This document shows positions 36,351-46,763 of a DNA stretch of 48,700 nt, in pieces. The first letter of the stretch is position 1, and every line of letters starts with the position of its first letter. The notes beneath the pieces were generated by a model, which worked only from the letters and a program-made list of their open reading frames with translations, ran no database searches and was not told where the DNA came from. Position numbers and translations under genes: made by a program. Origin of the DNA: Haplomitrium mnioides (lineage: Eukaryota; Marchantiophyta; Haplomitriopsida; Calobryales); assembly GCA_049999725.1 (NCBI GenBank), contig JBNGIS010038034.1, forward strand, positions 56,287 through 104,986. The letters are read 5' to 3'.

Positions 36351-37769
36351 AGCAAAATGGATTGAGAGAGCAACAAGATGAAACTTTGGAAAAAATAAAC
36401 TTTATTAACAATACAATTTGTTCAAACAGATCCTCAGACTCTATCCTCTTCGGGAGGAACTGTCTCATCTAAATCAAAGGTTGAGAATCTGCAGCCGCTA
36501 GAGAGTCTTTGCGAGACTTTCTAGTCCCAAATATTGCAATAGAGTCACCAGAAGCACCTGCAGTACCAAGAGGAACAGGTTCCTTGTGGTATGCATAAAT
36601 GATCTGTGACTTAGTCACATCGGATGGCAAGGAACCCATCGTCAAAACCCTCTGAGGAATGTAGATAGACTTACGTCTATTATATTCCACGACAATGCAG
36701 TTTTGCATCAGCTTTAAAGCACAAACAAGGCGTGTGCCAGACCCAGAGTAAAGATCTAGGATCCAATCTTGCTCTGTTGATAAATGGTCGATGAAAAATT
36801 TATAAAGAGCATGCAGCTTCTAGTAAACATTGACATGAGCATCATCTCCTAGATGTTTAAGTTTTGCAGAAATTGCAGGGCAACTGAAAACACTATGCAT
36901 AATCTGCCGAGGAAGTTTGGTCGAAGAAGTAGGCTGCAAATTAAAGAGCCTCATGCTCCTCTTTCCTTCTTTAGTCCAATAGCCCATAGTCCAATATTCA
37001 TGGGCATGTGCAATTCTGGGACCACCAGAATGTTGAATGTTGCTTTTGTCCTTACAAAAAGAAAAACAATCAAATCAACTATTGCAACAAAAATGCAAGA
37101 GAAGTAAAAAAAAATTTTAAAAAATCAAAGAAAAACTTTCCAAATGTCGTGGTCAATTGCACATCAGACTTTTGAAAGAGCATCCTCAACAATGCCAAAT
37201 TGCTGCGATGAATGAATGATAACAAAAGACCAAAAGTTTGAAGTTGTAATTGTCACAAAAGATGATACCATGTCAAAAATGTCATCTTTTGAAAAGGGTT
37301 CAGAGTCATCATACTTACATTCCTTAAGGTTGTAACTATAAGGAATATCAGCAATAGCCAAAGTGAAACACCTAGGTTTCACAGGGCCCTTCAATTGTCG
37401 AGCGTTGGCCTCCCCGTGGACTTGATAAAATTCCACGTTAAGACCATCGACAAAGGACATCAAATTTTCTTCCTCATCTCTCACAACTCCTTCAGTTGTG
37501 AAAGATGTAGCACCACTTTGCTACCATGATTTCCACTCTCTAGCTTTTTGGAAATGGAGAAGAAAAGCAGGAGGATATGAGACTAAGATAGGAGGCTGGT
37601 CTTGATCTTCAGGGGCTTCTTCGACCCTTGATTTTTTTCGACCTTTCGCAATTGCTGTCATTTTTTTTGCTAACTGCCCTTGAAACGTTTTGTCCCCTTG
37701 CAAAAAAACAAAGCAAAAAATATTATAAAAAGATTAAAAAAATCATTTTAAGGTAGAGAACGACACTGA

Positions 37770-38110
37770 CTTCCATGCGTGCATGGACATCGAAGTCCAT
37801 GTGCGCATGGACTACGCAGTCCAAGCATGCAAGAACAGCAAAGTCCATGCGCACATGGACATCAAAGTCTAATTGTGCCCAGACTTTGATGTTCCAACGC
37901 GCAAGGACATCAAAGTCCAAGCGTGCATGGACTTCGATGTCCATACGTGCATGGACTTAGTTGTCCCATCTCACAAAGACTGCGAAGTCCAAGCGCGCAA
38001 GGGCTGCGAAATTGTTGCGCGTACGAACTTCGATGTCCTTGCTTACAAGGACATTGAAAGCTATGCGCACATGGACTTTGCATTCCATGCGCGCATGGAC
38101 ACTAAACTTT
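37770..38110. repeat. 24-bp palindromic array in intron 2 of the unit 3 methyltransferase gene
   Basis: About fourteen repeats on a 24-bp period are visible, such as CCATGCGTGCATGGAC and CATTCCATGCGCGCATGGAC. Many variants differ at CG positions (TG or CA). Confidence 0.9.
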
Positions 38111-39719
38111 TTGTTTTAAACAAAAGACAAGTTACAGAAATTCAATGCAAATGCAAAGAAATGAATGTGGTGTGAAAGGAAGAACTTACCAAAAGCTTCT
38201 TGAAGCTTGAATAAAATGAGGCCATCTTGGACTCTTTAGTGTGACTCCTCTCTTACCTCCACCCACGTGCTACAGTACAGCTCAGAACAAAAGTTTTTGA
38301 CTACTACTGCCAAAACTTTGTGTCTCTCCGCCTCCCGAGACATCTCATCCATTGAAAGCTCTCCAGCTTCCACTCGCTTCAAAACAGAAGTCTTCACTTC
38401 ATCAGGAATCCTCCATTCTCAACGACCCCTTGGCTTTAGGCTTCTAGCTCTTCATCGTATTTTTTTCCCACATTGATAATATGCTATGTTGTTAATCCTA
38501 GAGCTCACCACTTTGGAACACTAGTTGGAACCATTGTCTTGAGACGTGACTGTCTTCTCAAGAGTCGACTTGGGTTTGATCTCCAAGGTCTCTAAAACTA
38601 GCTCTCTTTTTAATTTTTGGGATGAAACCATCCCACTCTCCACAAATCTCTGATGCCAATACTTGACCTTTTGAATAGAGGTCATTTCAAGCCTGTACCT
38701 TTGGTCGTAATTGTCATCAGTAGCAAAAATGCAGCCCTCTATTGGTGTGAGGTCCACGTAAACATAACAATTGCAGAGTGACAGAGAAAGGTTCTTTGCT
38801 CCATATTTCATGATAAGTAGTTGTCTTGCTGTAGCACTATGATTGCCTCCCGCAATCGCAACAATACTTGTCAGGGTTCTTGATGTCAAACTTTGACTTG
38901 TCCTTCAGACCACACTTCGGGTCAACCACCATGATAAAGAAACTGTGCGCATACTTGTTCATGAGCATCCTTTGCGCCAAAAGCTCAACAAAATCTTTAT
39001 TCAATATTCGAATCTAGAATGCACCCCAGTTGGCCATTCTAGGTTTGGGTAGATTTAAAATTTCCAGCCTTATTATTACTATCTCTTCACAGACTCTACA
39101 GCGTTGGATTGTAGACTCCCTTATCTTATTCTTGTCTTCCTCAAACACTATCTGAGGATTCACCTATTCCCTTTCTTGAAAAGTATGCAACCCCTTGTGG
39201 GATTGTCTTTTTGATCGAGATGTAGAAGCCTGAATTGGTTCCAGCTCGGCCTTCGAGTCTTGCCTTGAGTTAGTTGGTGATGAAGATAAGGGAGCAGAAG
39301 AAGTAGACTTTGCTTCAGATTCCAAGGGGGCTGGCTCCTCCTCAATGACGGGTGTTGGTGCAGGCTTTTTCTTTTTTGCGGCTGGGTTCTTCTTGTTCAA
39401 AGCCTCAACTGGCTCAGGCTCCTTTTCTCTTCTTTTGGGAAGAAGTCTCCATAGCGTGAACGGAGAATGTTATCGGAATCGGATGTGGCACTAGTAATTG
39501 AATATTAACGCCCTACTTGGGCTTTAGAATCTTGATTTGTATGGCGAGTTTGATAAAGTCCCGCTCGACATGCTTTGCATCTTTGTACCCATCCACGAAA
39601 TCGGCCAAATATTGAGTGAACTGAAAATAAAGACAAAAATAATTTGGCATAAGTAAAAATGCTAGATTGACATTCATCCCATACAGGGACTTTAATAACA
39701 TACAAAGCAAGTAGTGAAC

Positions 39720-40345
39720 AAGAGAGTCCATGCGCGCATAGACGATAAGAGCCCATGCACGCATAGACAAAGGGAGTCTATGCGAGCATGAAGACCCACA
39801 GTTCATGCACACATGGACTTTGAAGTCTTGGTGTGCTTGGACTCTGAAGTCCAAGCGCGTCTGGACTCCGAAGTCCAAGCGCGTGTGGACTCCCAAGTCC
39901 ATACGTGCATAGACTTCAAAGTCCATGTGTGTATGGACCTCGAGTCTCCATGCTCGCTTGGACTCCCATTGTCCAAACGCGCATGGACTTCGATCTCCAT
40001 TCGCGTAGGGAGTTCGGAGTCTCTGCACGCCTCGAGACCTAAGGTCCATGCGCACATGGACTCCCACGTCCTTCCACGCTTGGACCTGACATTCCAAGAT
40101 CGCCTGGACTCCGAAGTCGATGCGCGCATGGAGATTGAAGTCCCTGTGTGTAGGGACAAAGGGAGTCCTTGCGAGCCTAGAGACCAGGAGTCCATGTGCT
40201 CATGGACACCCATGTCTAGACGTGCCCGAAGATCGAAGTCCAAGCGCATGGACTTGGGAGTGCATGTGCATAGGAAACAAGGAGTTCATGTGCGAATGGA
40301 GCCCGAGTCTCCACGATCGCATGGACTCACTGCGAGTTACAACTT
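39720..40345. repeat. 24-bp palindromic array in intron 1 of the unit 3 methyltransferase gene (largest)
   Basis: About twenty-six repeats on a 24-bp period form the longest array in the window. Typical units are CCAAGCGCGTCTGGACTCCG and CGATGCGCGCATGGAGATTG. The array is open in several frames on both strands because the period is a multiple of three, which gives spurious repetitive proteins. Confidence 0.92.
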
Positions 40346-40746
40346 AGTAAAGAAAAAAACAAAAGAAAAAGGATTTTACTATTCACCTTGCCATCTTCCC
40401 TTGAGGCCTGAAGATGCACCACAAAAACATCTCTCTTCTTAAAGTCTAAAAAATCAAATTGCTTGCGATTTGCACAATACAACGTAATTGAGTCTTGGTC
40501 TTGCACAAGCAGCCCGATGTTGGCTTTCTTTCCCTCTTGGATCATTGCAATTTGGACTAGTAGACCCAAACTAAATTTTTCACCTTCACTTGCAAAAAGG
40601 TAACGATGTTGATCTGAGTCTCTCAAAGAACAATAGTTTACGAGCCATTTCCACTCCAGTCTTGCAAGCTCTAGAGTCTTGATAACATTTGAATACCTAT
40701 ATGGCTTTGGTTGAGCAGGGCGGGAAACAATTCCTTGAGATGCCAT

Positions 40747-41211
40747 TCTCAAGATAATAAAAAAAGGTCTTTTTGGAGTTAAGAAAATGTAATGAACAAA
40801 AGTTCAGAAATCACTAAACGTTGGAAATAGCAAAAAACTAAGTAAATGCAAAAACAACAATAATCAGAATACGAAAACCAAAAACTGAACTCGCGACAAT
40901 GGAAAGAAACTTTCCAGTGGCACTCTTTTTATAGCTAAATTTCAAAAAACATCTTTTCTCGTCAAAAATTGATTCGTAGAGCTCTTGACACATAGGTTTG
41001 CTTGGTGCAAAAAAAAAGTTAGTATATAAAGCATTGTTTGTTTTCATCTTTTCAAAAAAAAAAAGTTCATTTTCTTCACAAAAAGTTCAAAATTTTGTCG
41101 TTTAGCAAAAAACAAAACGACAAAACCACATCTTTTGAGAGTGCTGTAAGAGGTTCATAATATTTGTCAAAATAGTTCCTTTAAGTAACTTAGTTTTTGT
41201 GAGCTTTTTCA
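40747..41211. promoter_or_regulatory. bidirectional promoter of unit 3
   Basis: TATAAAA for the minus gene lies at 40,927-40,933 and TATATAAA for the plus gene at 41,023-41,030. TCGCGACAATGGAAAG followed by AAACTTTCC lies at 40,891-40,915. Spacing from each TATA box to its start codon (about 180-190 bp) matches unit 1. Confidence 0.7.
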
Positions 41212-43820
41212 ATGGCTGGAATTTTTGAAGGCAAGAAGAGTAATATTAGAATTTCAATATTCATCTTCACATAAGAGTGTTACTTTTGACAAGCAGTTTG
41301 AGATTTGTTCAGATGCTAATTTGTGGGAGTTAAGCGATGGAGTACCAAAAGCATCAAGTGTGATGGCGAGTATATTGGGGAAAAAAATGACTTATGTTGA
41401 ATCATATAGCTCCGCTCAAAAAGATCGAGAAGGTGAACTCCATGCGCGTATAGGATCAAAGACTCAACCTTATTCGCACACAGGGTCAAGGAGTGAATCC
41501 AATGCGTGCAAAGGATTAATGACTCAACAACTTGCAAGCAAAGGATCAAAGAGGGAACTCAGTGCTCGTAGAAATCTAAAGAAACAATCTTCATCCAACG
41601 AAAGATCTTTGTTGCTTATCAAGCGATCAAGTTGAATCTTTCTTCTGAGTATTCCAAAATATCTAAAAAAAAGGTTCAACAGAGAGATTCCAAACGGTTG
41701 TAGACCTTTCTTTATCTAGATCTTAGGGAGATCTCAATATTCATGATCAAAGTGTGTTTGTTCAGAACACAAAGAGCATACAATCTGTGGATAATTTTAA
41801 TTTTGGAGATGAGCCACTCTACTCGATAGCACCACTCAAACAACAACTGATTTTGTTTCAAGTTGCACCTCGCAAAGAGATTGGGACATCTGAAACAAAT
41901 CAAATTCTTTTGGAGGAGTCTTCAGATGATAGTTTGGAAAATGATTCTAGCAAAGAGTCTCAATCAATCAACATTTCTTTGGAGTTATCGCTAAGGGCAC
42001 CGAGTTTATTACAAAAAACATTTCTTTCTAATGGAGATATTGATCAAGATTCGGTTTCGGAATGGTGAAGCTCTCCTAATCCCCAAGAAGAAACTCATCT
42101 CTCAAAAATATTTTGCGACGGAACAAACAGTATTAACAATGATGACCAAGATCTTCAGGATGAATTATCTCCTATTGCTGGATTCGCTTACGGACCGAAT
42201 CGTCGAGCACAATATAAGAATTCTTTATCTGGGCCAAAACCCAAACGAGTAAACACCTTACGCAAAAATTCTTTGCGGAAAGTCCATCATTACAAGAGCT
42301 TTGTGAAGAAAAAGCTCGATCCAATGTCCATTTCTAAATTGAAGAGAGTTACTTGTTGTCAAAATAATTGCTTGTCATTGTGCAAGACAAATTTTTTGAA
42401 AGTTGTGAGAGAAACGTACTTTTGACAAAGCATGAAGAATGGAGATATCACAATATAGTGGGGAATACCAAGAAAAGACCCCAATGTTGAAAATCAATTT
42501 ACATTGCCTGGCGGTACCTTTATCTGTAGAAGAGCCTTCAAATTAATATTAGCAGTAGGGAATAATATAATCCAAAGGATTCAAAATCCCCAAAATGTAG
42601 ATCTTAGAGGCATTTTTGGAAAAAGAGAAATGTCTACTAAAGGAGTTTTTGTGTGTGAGTGGATGGACAATTTTTTCCAAGGACATTGCAAGAGAATGCC
42701 CACTCACAAAGTGTAAAACTTGCTCAATAATTTTACAAAATGGAAAGTTTATTACTACTACACAATTTATTTGAAAGAGAAAGATCCCCATTGTATTCTT
42801 AGTTTCTTGGGTTTTACAAAACATTAGAGAACTCATTTTCTAAATATAAAAATTCCAAAACGCAATAGATTTGCTGTTTGTGAAACATGCGAAGAAATAA
42901 AATCTTTGCAAGAAAAATCTGTCTTGGAGTCCGACAAAGGTAACAAACTTTCTTCTCTTTTGATACTTTTGGCTAATCCATCCTTTTTTTTTAGACTCAA
43001 ACCTTAGATCCAAAGATGTTATGTTTTCTCAACTTACAACTCAAAAATAATTTTTTTTTAAAGTTATTTAGCAAAGAAGATTAGAGTCAAATAATTCTTA
43101 GGAAGTTGAGTTGTGAGAAGAGAATATATGCTTGCATAGAGTCTGTTGTTTTATATTTCAATTTTAACCTTGTCTACAGTCGAATAAAGCCAAAAAAATG
43201 AATTTGATTGTTGTGGTAACCTTAGCCTTGTAACAAGTTTTGTTTTTGTTCCTTCAAATGAAGAGCCATTGTAAAACAAATTTGAAAAAATCGTTTTTGT
43301 TGTTCACAAATCCTATGCGGGCATAGGATTTGCTCTTGATTCTTTTAAAACCAATCGCGCTAACATTCACAACAAGCCATGATATTGGTGTTGTTGTATT
43401 AGTCCTATGTGCACATAAGATCAGTTGTTGTCTCTACTCATCTTAGACGCTCAGAGGATGTGTTCTGGTAATCTTTGTTTGCAAATTTTGTTTTTTTCTT
43501 CTCGAGATGGATTTTCCTTTTTTCCAATTGCCTAAAGTTTATTTTTAATCTTTTAAAGAGTGTTTCGTTTCAATAAATTCCAACATTTGTTTAAGATGAC
43601 TTGAATATTATTTACACCTAAGGTTGCATTTTGAAGTTACAAGTATCGACATATGTTTTACTGAACTAGTTTTAAGTCCTTTGTGCTTTGTGATGATGTA
43701 GTCAAATATAATCGCCAATCGCTTCTTCATTGTGACCAACAAATGAAAAAAAGATCAAAACTTGCCAACCATCGAAGAAAATGTTATACTGATGGTCAAA
43801 GTACTTGGGAATTGTCATTG
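41212..43820 (+). pseudogene. DUF7869-type RNase H-like transposase gene, unit 3 (3' truncated, broken)
   Basis: ATG at 41,212 starts MAGIFEGKK, matching unit 1. Exon 1 ends at 42,939 (AAAG/GTAACA). Exon 2 begins near 43,660 and reads CDDVVKYNRQ...RSKLANHRRKCYTDGQ before breaking at about 43,820. The 10-residue repeats are present (41,435-41,575). The segment from LSLRAPSLLQKTF to KRVTCCQNNCL is clear, as are FKLILAVGNNIIQRIQN (about 42,537-42,580) and MDNFFQGHCKRMPTHKV. The whole catalytic core (DGMD, LDN, GHTH) is missing because unit 4 is inserted upstream of it. Earlier frameshifts lie after codon 10 and near 42,060, so the gene was already damaged. Confidence 0.8.
41435..41575 (+). repeat. 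30-bp coding repeats carrying the palindrome (unit 3 transposase)
   Basis: Units contain CATGCGCGTATAGGATCAA, and AATGCGTGCAAAGGATTAA, encoding HARIGSKTQP, YSHTGSRSES, NACKGLMTQQ, LASKGSKREL. Confidence 0.75.
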
Positions 43821-43879
43821 AACAGCGACTACTTTGAACTAGGAATCGCTACTGAGTTCCTATTTCACTTGGCAGTCGA
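43821..43879 (+). repeat. left terminal sequence of unit 4
   Basis: It contains CTACTTTGAACTAGGAATCG, CTACTGAGTTCC and TTTCACTTGGCAGTCGAAAT. It directly abuts the interrupted transposase exon 2 of unit 3 (GGGAATTGTCATTG), which makes the outer edge of the terminus visible to within a few bases. Confidence 0.8.
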
Positions 43880-44154
43880 AATTTTTTTCCAAAGATTTAG
43901 CATTCAAAAACATCAAATTTAAGACTAAAATCTTCTTTTCGAAAACAAAAATCGTTTTTTATGAACAAAAAATGCATATTTTCCATTTAGATTATATTTC
44001 AAATATTTTTTTATAGAAAAAAACTTGAAAAACAAACATTTTGGTTATTCAAATATTTTAAGAAAACTTGATACTATTGTGAATAAACTAAATTCATCAA
44101 AAAAGAAATAAAATATATATCTTTCGATAGAGAAAAAACTATATGAAAACGTAA

Positions 44155-44530
44155 ATGTCCAGTCGGGAAAGGACTTTAAACCTGATTTTGAGCATCGTAG
44201 CCAACAAAGTCTTTGCAAGCATAGACTCCAAACCAGAACCGTAAAGCCTATGCATGCAAAGACTCCGAACAAGAATCCTAAATCCTCTGCATGCTTAGAC
44301 TCTGAACAAGAAAAAGGAAGCTATGCACACATGGACTTTCAACTAGAATCCTAGAGCCAAAACACGCCAACATTCTAAACAAGAACCCTGCAGCCTATGC
44401 AAGCATAAACATTGAACAAGAACCCTTTGACCAACGGGTGCAAGGACTCTGAACAACAACCTTACAGCTTAAGCGCGCATGGAATCCGAACAAGAACTAC
44501 AAAGCCTTAATGCGCAAAGACACTAAACAA
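44155..44530. repeat. left subterminal array of the palindrome (unit 4)
   Basis: Roughly 37-bp repeats are visible with GAACC, AAAGCC and palindromes such as TATGCATGCAAAGACTCC and AAGCGCGCATGGAATCC. Confidence 0.75.
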
Positions 44531-46047
44531 TGTGCAAAGACTCCAAATCATTCTTAGATTAGTAACTGCATTCAAACCATTCTTAGACTATCAAGTGGGT
44601 CAACTTATTCTTAGATGCAATAAACTGAATTGTGATGAAAAGACTTGTAATAGATTGAAAGAGCAACAAGATGAAACTTTGGCAGAAAAAAATTTGGAAA
44701 AAAAAATTTATTACTAATGCAAAGTGTACAAAAACGTCCTGAGACTCTCTCCTCTTCGGGAGGAACTATCTCATCTAAATCTACAGGCTGAGCATCTGCA
44801 GCCGTTAGAGAATCCTGTCGAGACTTTCCAGTCCCCGATATTATAACAGAGTCACCAGAAGCACCTGCAGTACCAAGAGGAACAGGTTCTTTGTGGTAAG
44901 CAAAAACTATCTATGACTAAGTCACATCAAATGGCAAGGAAGCCATTTCCAAAGCCCTCTGAGGAATATAAATAGACTGACATCTATCATATTCCATGAT
45001 GATGCAATTTTGCATTAGCTTGAGAGCACAGATAAGGCCTGTGCCAGACCTAGAGCAGAGATCAAGGATCCAATGGTCGATAGAAAAATTGTACAGTGCC
45101 TACGGCTTTTGATAAACATTCATAGGAGCATCATCTCTTTGATGTTTAAGCTTGCAAAAACTGCAGGGAAGCTAAAAACACTATGCATAGACTGTCGAGG
45201 AAGTCCGGTCGCAGAAGAAGCTTGCAAATTGAAATGGGGCATACTCCTCTTTCCTTCCTTTGTCTTGTAGCCCATCGTCCAATACTCATAGGCATGTGTG
45301 ATTCTGGGACCACCAGAATGATGTATATTGCTTTTGTCCTTGCAAAAAGGTAAACAATCACATCAAACATTGTAACGAAAATGTAAGAGAAATAAAAAAA
45401 ACAAATAAAAATAAAAATAAAAATAAAAGAACAACTCACCAGATGCCGTGATCAATTGCACATCAGACCTCAAAAAGGGCATCCTCGACAATACCAAACT
45501 GCTACGAAGAATGTATGATTACAAAAGACCAAAACTCCGAAGTAGTTATTGCCGCAAAAGATGATACCATATTGAAAATGTTATATTTTGAAAACGGTTC
45601 TGAATCATCATGCTTGCATTCCTTTAGGTTATACTCGTAAGGAATATCAGCAATAGCCAAAGTAAAACACCTAGGTTTCACAAGGCTCTTCAATTATCGA
45701 GCATTGGCCTCCCCGTAGACTTGATAAAATGCCACGTTGAGACCGTCGACATAAGATAGTAAGTTTTCTTCCTCATCTCTCACAACTCCTTCTGTTGTGA
45801 GAGATGCAGCACCACTTTGCTGTCGTCCTTTCCACTCTCTGGCCTTCTGGCAGTGGAGAAGAAAAGCCGGAGGGTAAGAGACCAACATAGGAGGCTGGTC
45901 TTGTTCATTGGAGGCTTCTTTGACCCCAGATTTCTTTCTTCATTTCACAACTCCTGTCAGTTTCTTTGCTAGCTACCACTTGAAAGGTTTGTCCCCCTGA
46001 AAAAAATCAAAACAAAAACATTGAAAGGTTAAAACCCTAAAACATTT

Positions 46048-46295
46048 TAGAGTCCATGCGCGTATGGACTTCGAAGTCATGGGGCGCAGGGACATTGAAG
46101 TCCATGCACACATAGAGTTCGAAGTCCATGTGCGCATGGACTTCGATGTCCCTAGGCCCCATGACTTCGAAGTCCTTGCTCGCATGGACTTCGAAGTCCA
46201 GACGTGCATGGACATCGAAGTTCATGTGCGCAAGGACTTCGAAGTCCCTGAGCGAATGGACTTCGAAGTCCATGCATGCGTGGACCATAGATTTT
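46048..46295. repeat. 24-bp palindromic array in intron 2 of the unit 4 methyltransferase gene
   Basis: Ten repeats on a strict 24-bp period are visible, with the joint sequence GGACTTCGAAGTCC between palindromes. Because TTCGAA is itself palindromic, both the centre and the joints have dyad symmetry. Confidence 0.92.
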
Positions 46296-46663
46296 GAAAA
46301 AAAAAAATTAAATATTAAATGCAAATACAAATTATTGATTAAAGCTCCAAAGAAAGGAATTACCAGAAGCGTCTCGAAGCTCGAATAAAAAGAAACCATC
46401 TTTGAGTCTTCCGTGTGAAGAGGGTACTCATCTCTAGCCTCTTTCCAGGAATTACAAAAAGCATCTGAACAGAAACTCTTCACCATTACGGCCAAAACTT
46501 TGTGTCTCTCCGCCTCTCGAGACATCTCATCCATTGAAAGCTCTCCGACTTCCACCCGCTTCAAAACTGAAATCTTCACTTCGTCTAAAAGACCCTGAAG
46601 AGACCTCCAAGGCGTCCACTTCATGTCTTCCATCATGAGGGATCCTTTGGCCTTAGGCTTCTG

Positions 46664-46763
46664 NNNNNNNNNNNNNNNNNNNNNNNNNNNNNNNNNNNNN
46701 NNNNNNNNNNNNNNNNNNNNNNNNNNNNNNNNNNNNNNNNNNNNNNNNNNNNNNNNNNNNNNN
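46664..46763. other. assembly gap of exactly 100 N
   Basis: The N run lies in exon 2 of the unit 4 methyltransferase gene. The same interval in unit 2 is about 76 bp, so 100 is a placeholder. Sequence on both sides continues the same exon in the right order, so the join is plausible. A join between different repeat copies cannot be excluded. Confidence 0.98.

Larger units (their letters stand above)
36434..40746 (-). pseudogene. ParB-like / beta-class amino-methyltransferase fusion gene, unit 3 (best motif set, broken)
   Basis: Exons are 40,390-40,746, 38,190-39,620, 37,141-37,696 and 36,434-37,050. ATG at 40,744-40,746 starts MASQGIVSRPAQPKPYRY. Exon 1 (about 120 residues) has no recognised domain. 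Exon 2 holds a linker with KKKKPAP and AKSTSSAP, then the ParB-like domain: FVELLAQRML-type helix, GGNHSATARQLL (GGNH at 38,839-38,850), YVDLTPIEG, FATDDNYDQRY. Exon 3 has motif IV DIPY (37,338-37,349) after FTLAIA, then FWSFVIIHSSQQ. Exon 4 has HEYWTMGYWTK, and motif I WILDLYSGSGT (core 36,733-36,756) with a downstream acidic residue (VVEYNRRK) that usually contacts the cofactor ribose. The order IV then I, with motif X before I, is the beta class of N4-cytosine/N6-adenine methyltransferases. Defects include a 2-nt loss before GGNH, stops after KILKPK and after FQERE, a stop replacing the Q of QKP, a degenerate exon 3 donor and a late frameshift. Specificity is unknown. Confidence 0.85.
35618..43820 (+). 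mobile_element. unit 3 of the divergent methyltransferase/transposase transposon, truncated by unit 4
   Basis: It has the left terminus, left array (35,940-36,350), methyltransferase pseudogene (36,434-40,746), bidirectional promoter and transposase pseudogene from 41,212. Homology to the transposase stops within exon 2 at about 43,820, exactly where the unit 4 left terminus begins. The right part of unit 3 must lie beyond the window if unit 4 is an insertion. Confidence 0.78.

Noticed and set aside
39513-40442. Long repetitive open frames on both strands (proteins with repeated MDFEV/HAR or AWTSKS words)
   Set aside because: They are by-products of a 24-bp palindromic array, whose period is a multiple of three, inside an intron. 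The same happens in the arrays at 26,060, 28,078, 37,723, 45,973 and 48,113.
36434-40746. MT-A70/METTL-type RNA or DNA adenine methyltransferase
   Set aside because: That family has DPPW and lacks the downstream QKP...LDLxSGSGTG arrangement. The motif order here fits the PF01555-type beta class better.
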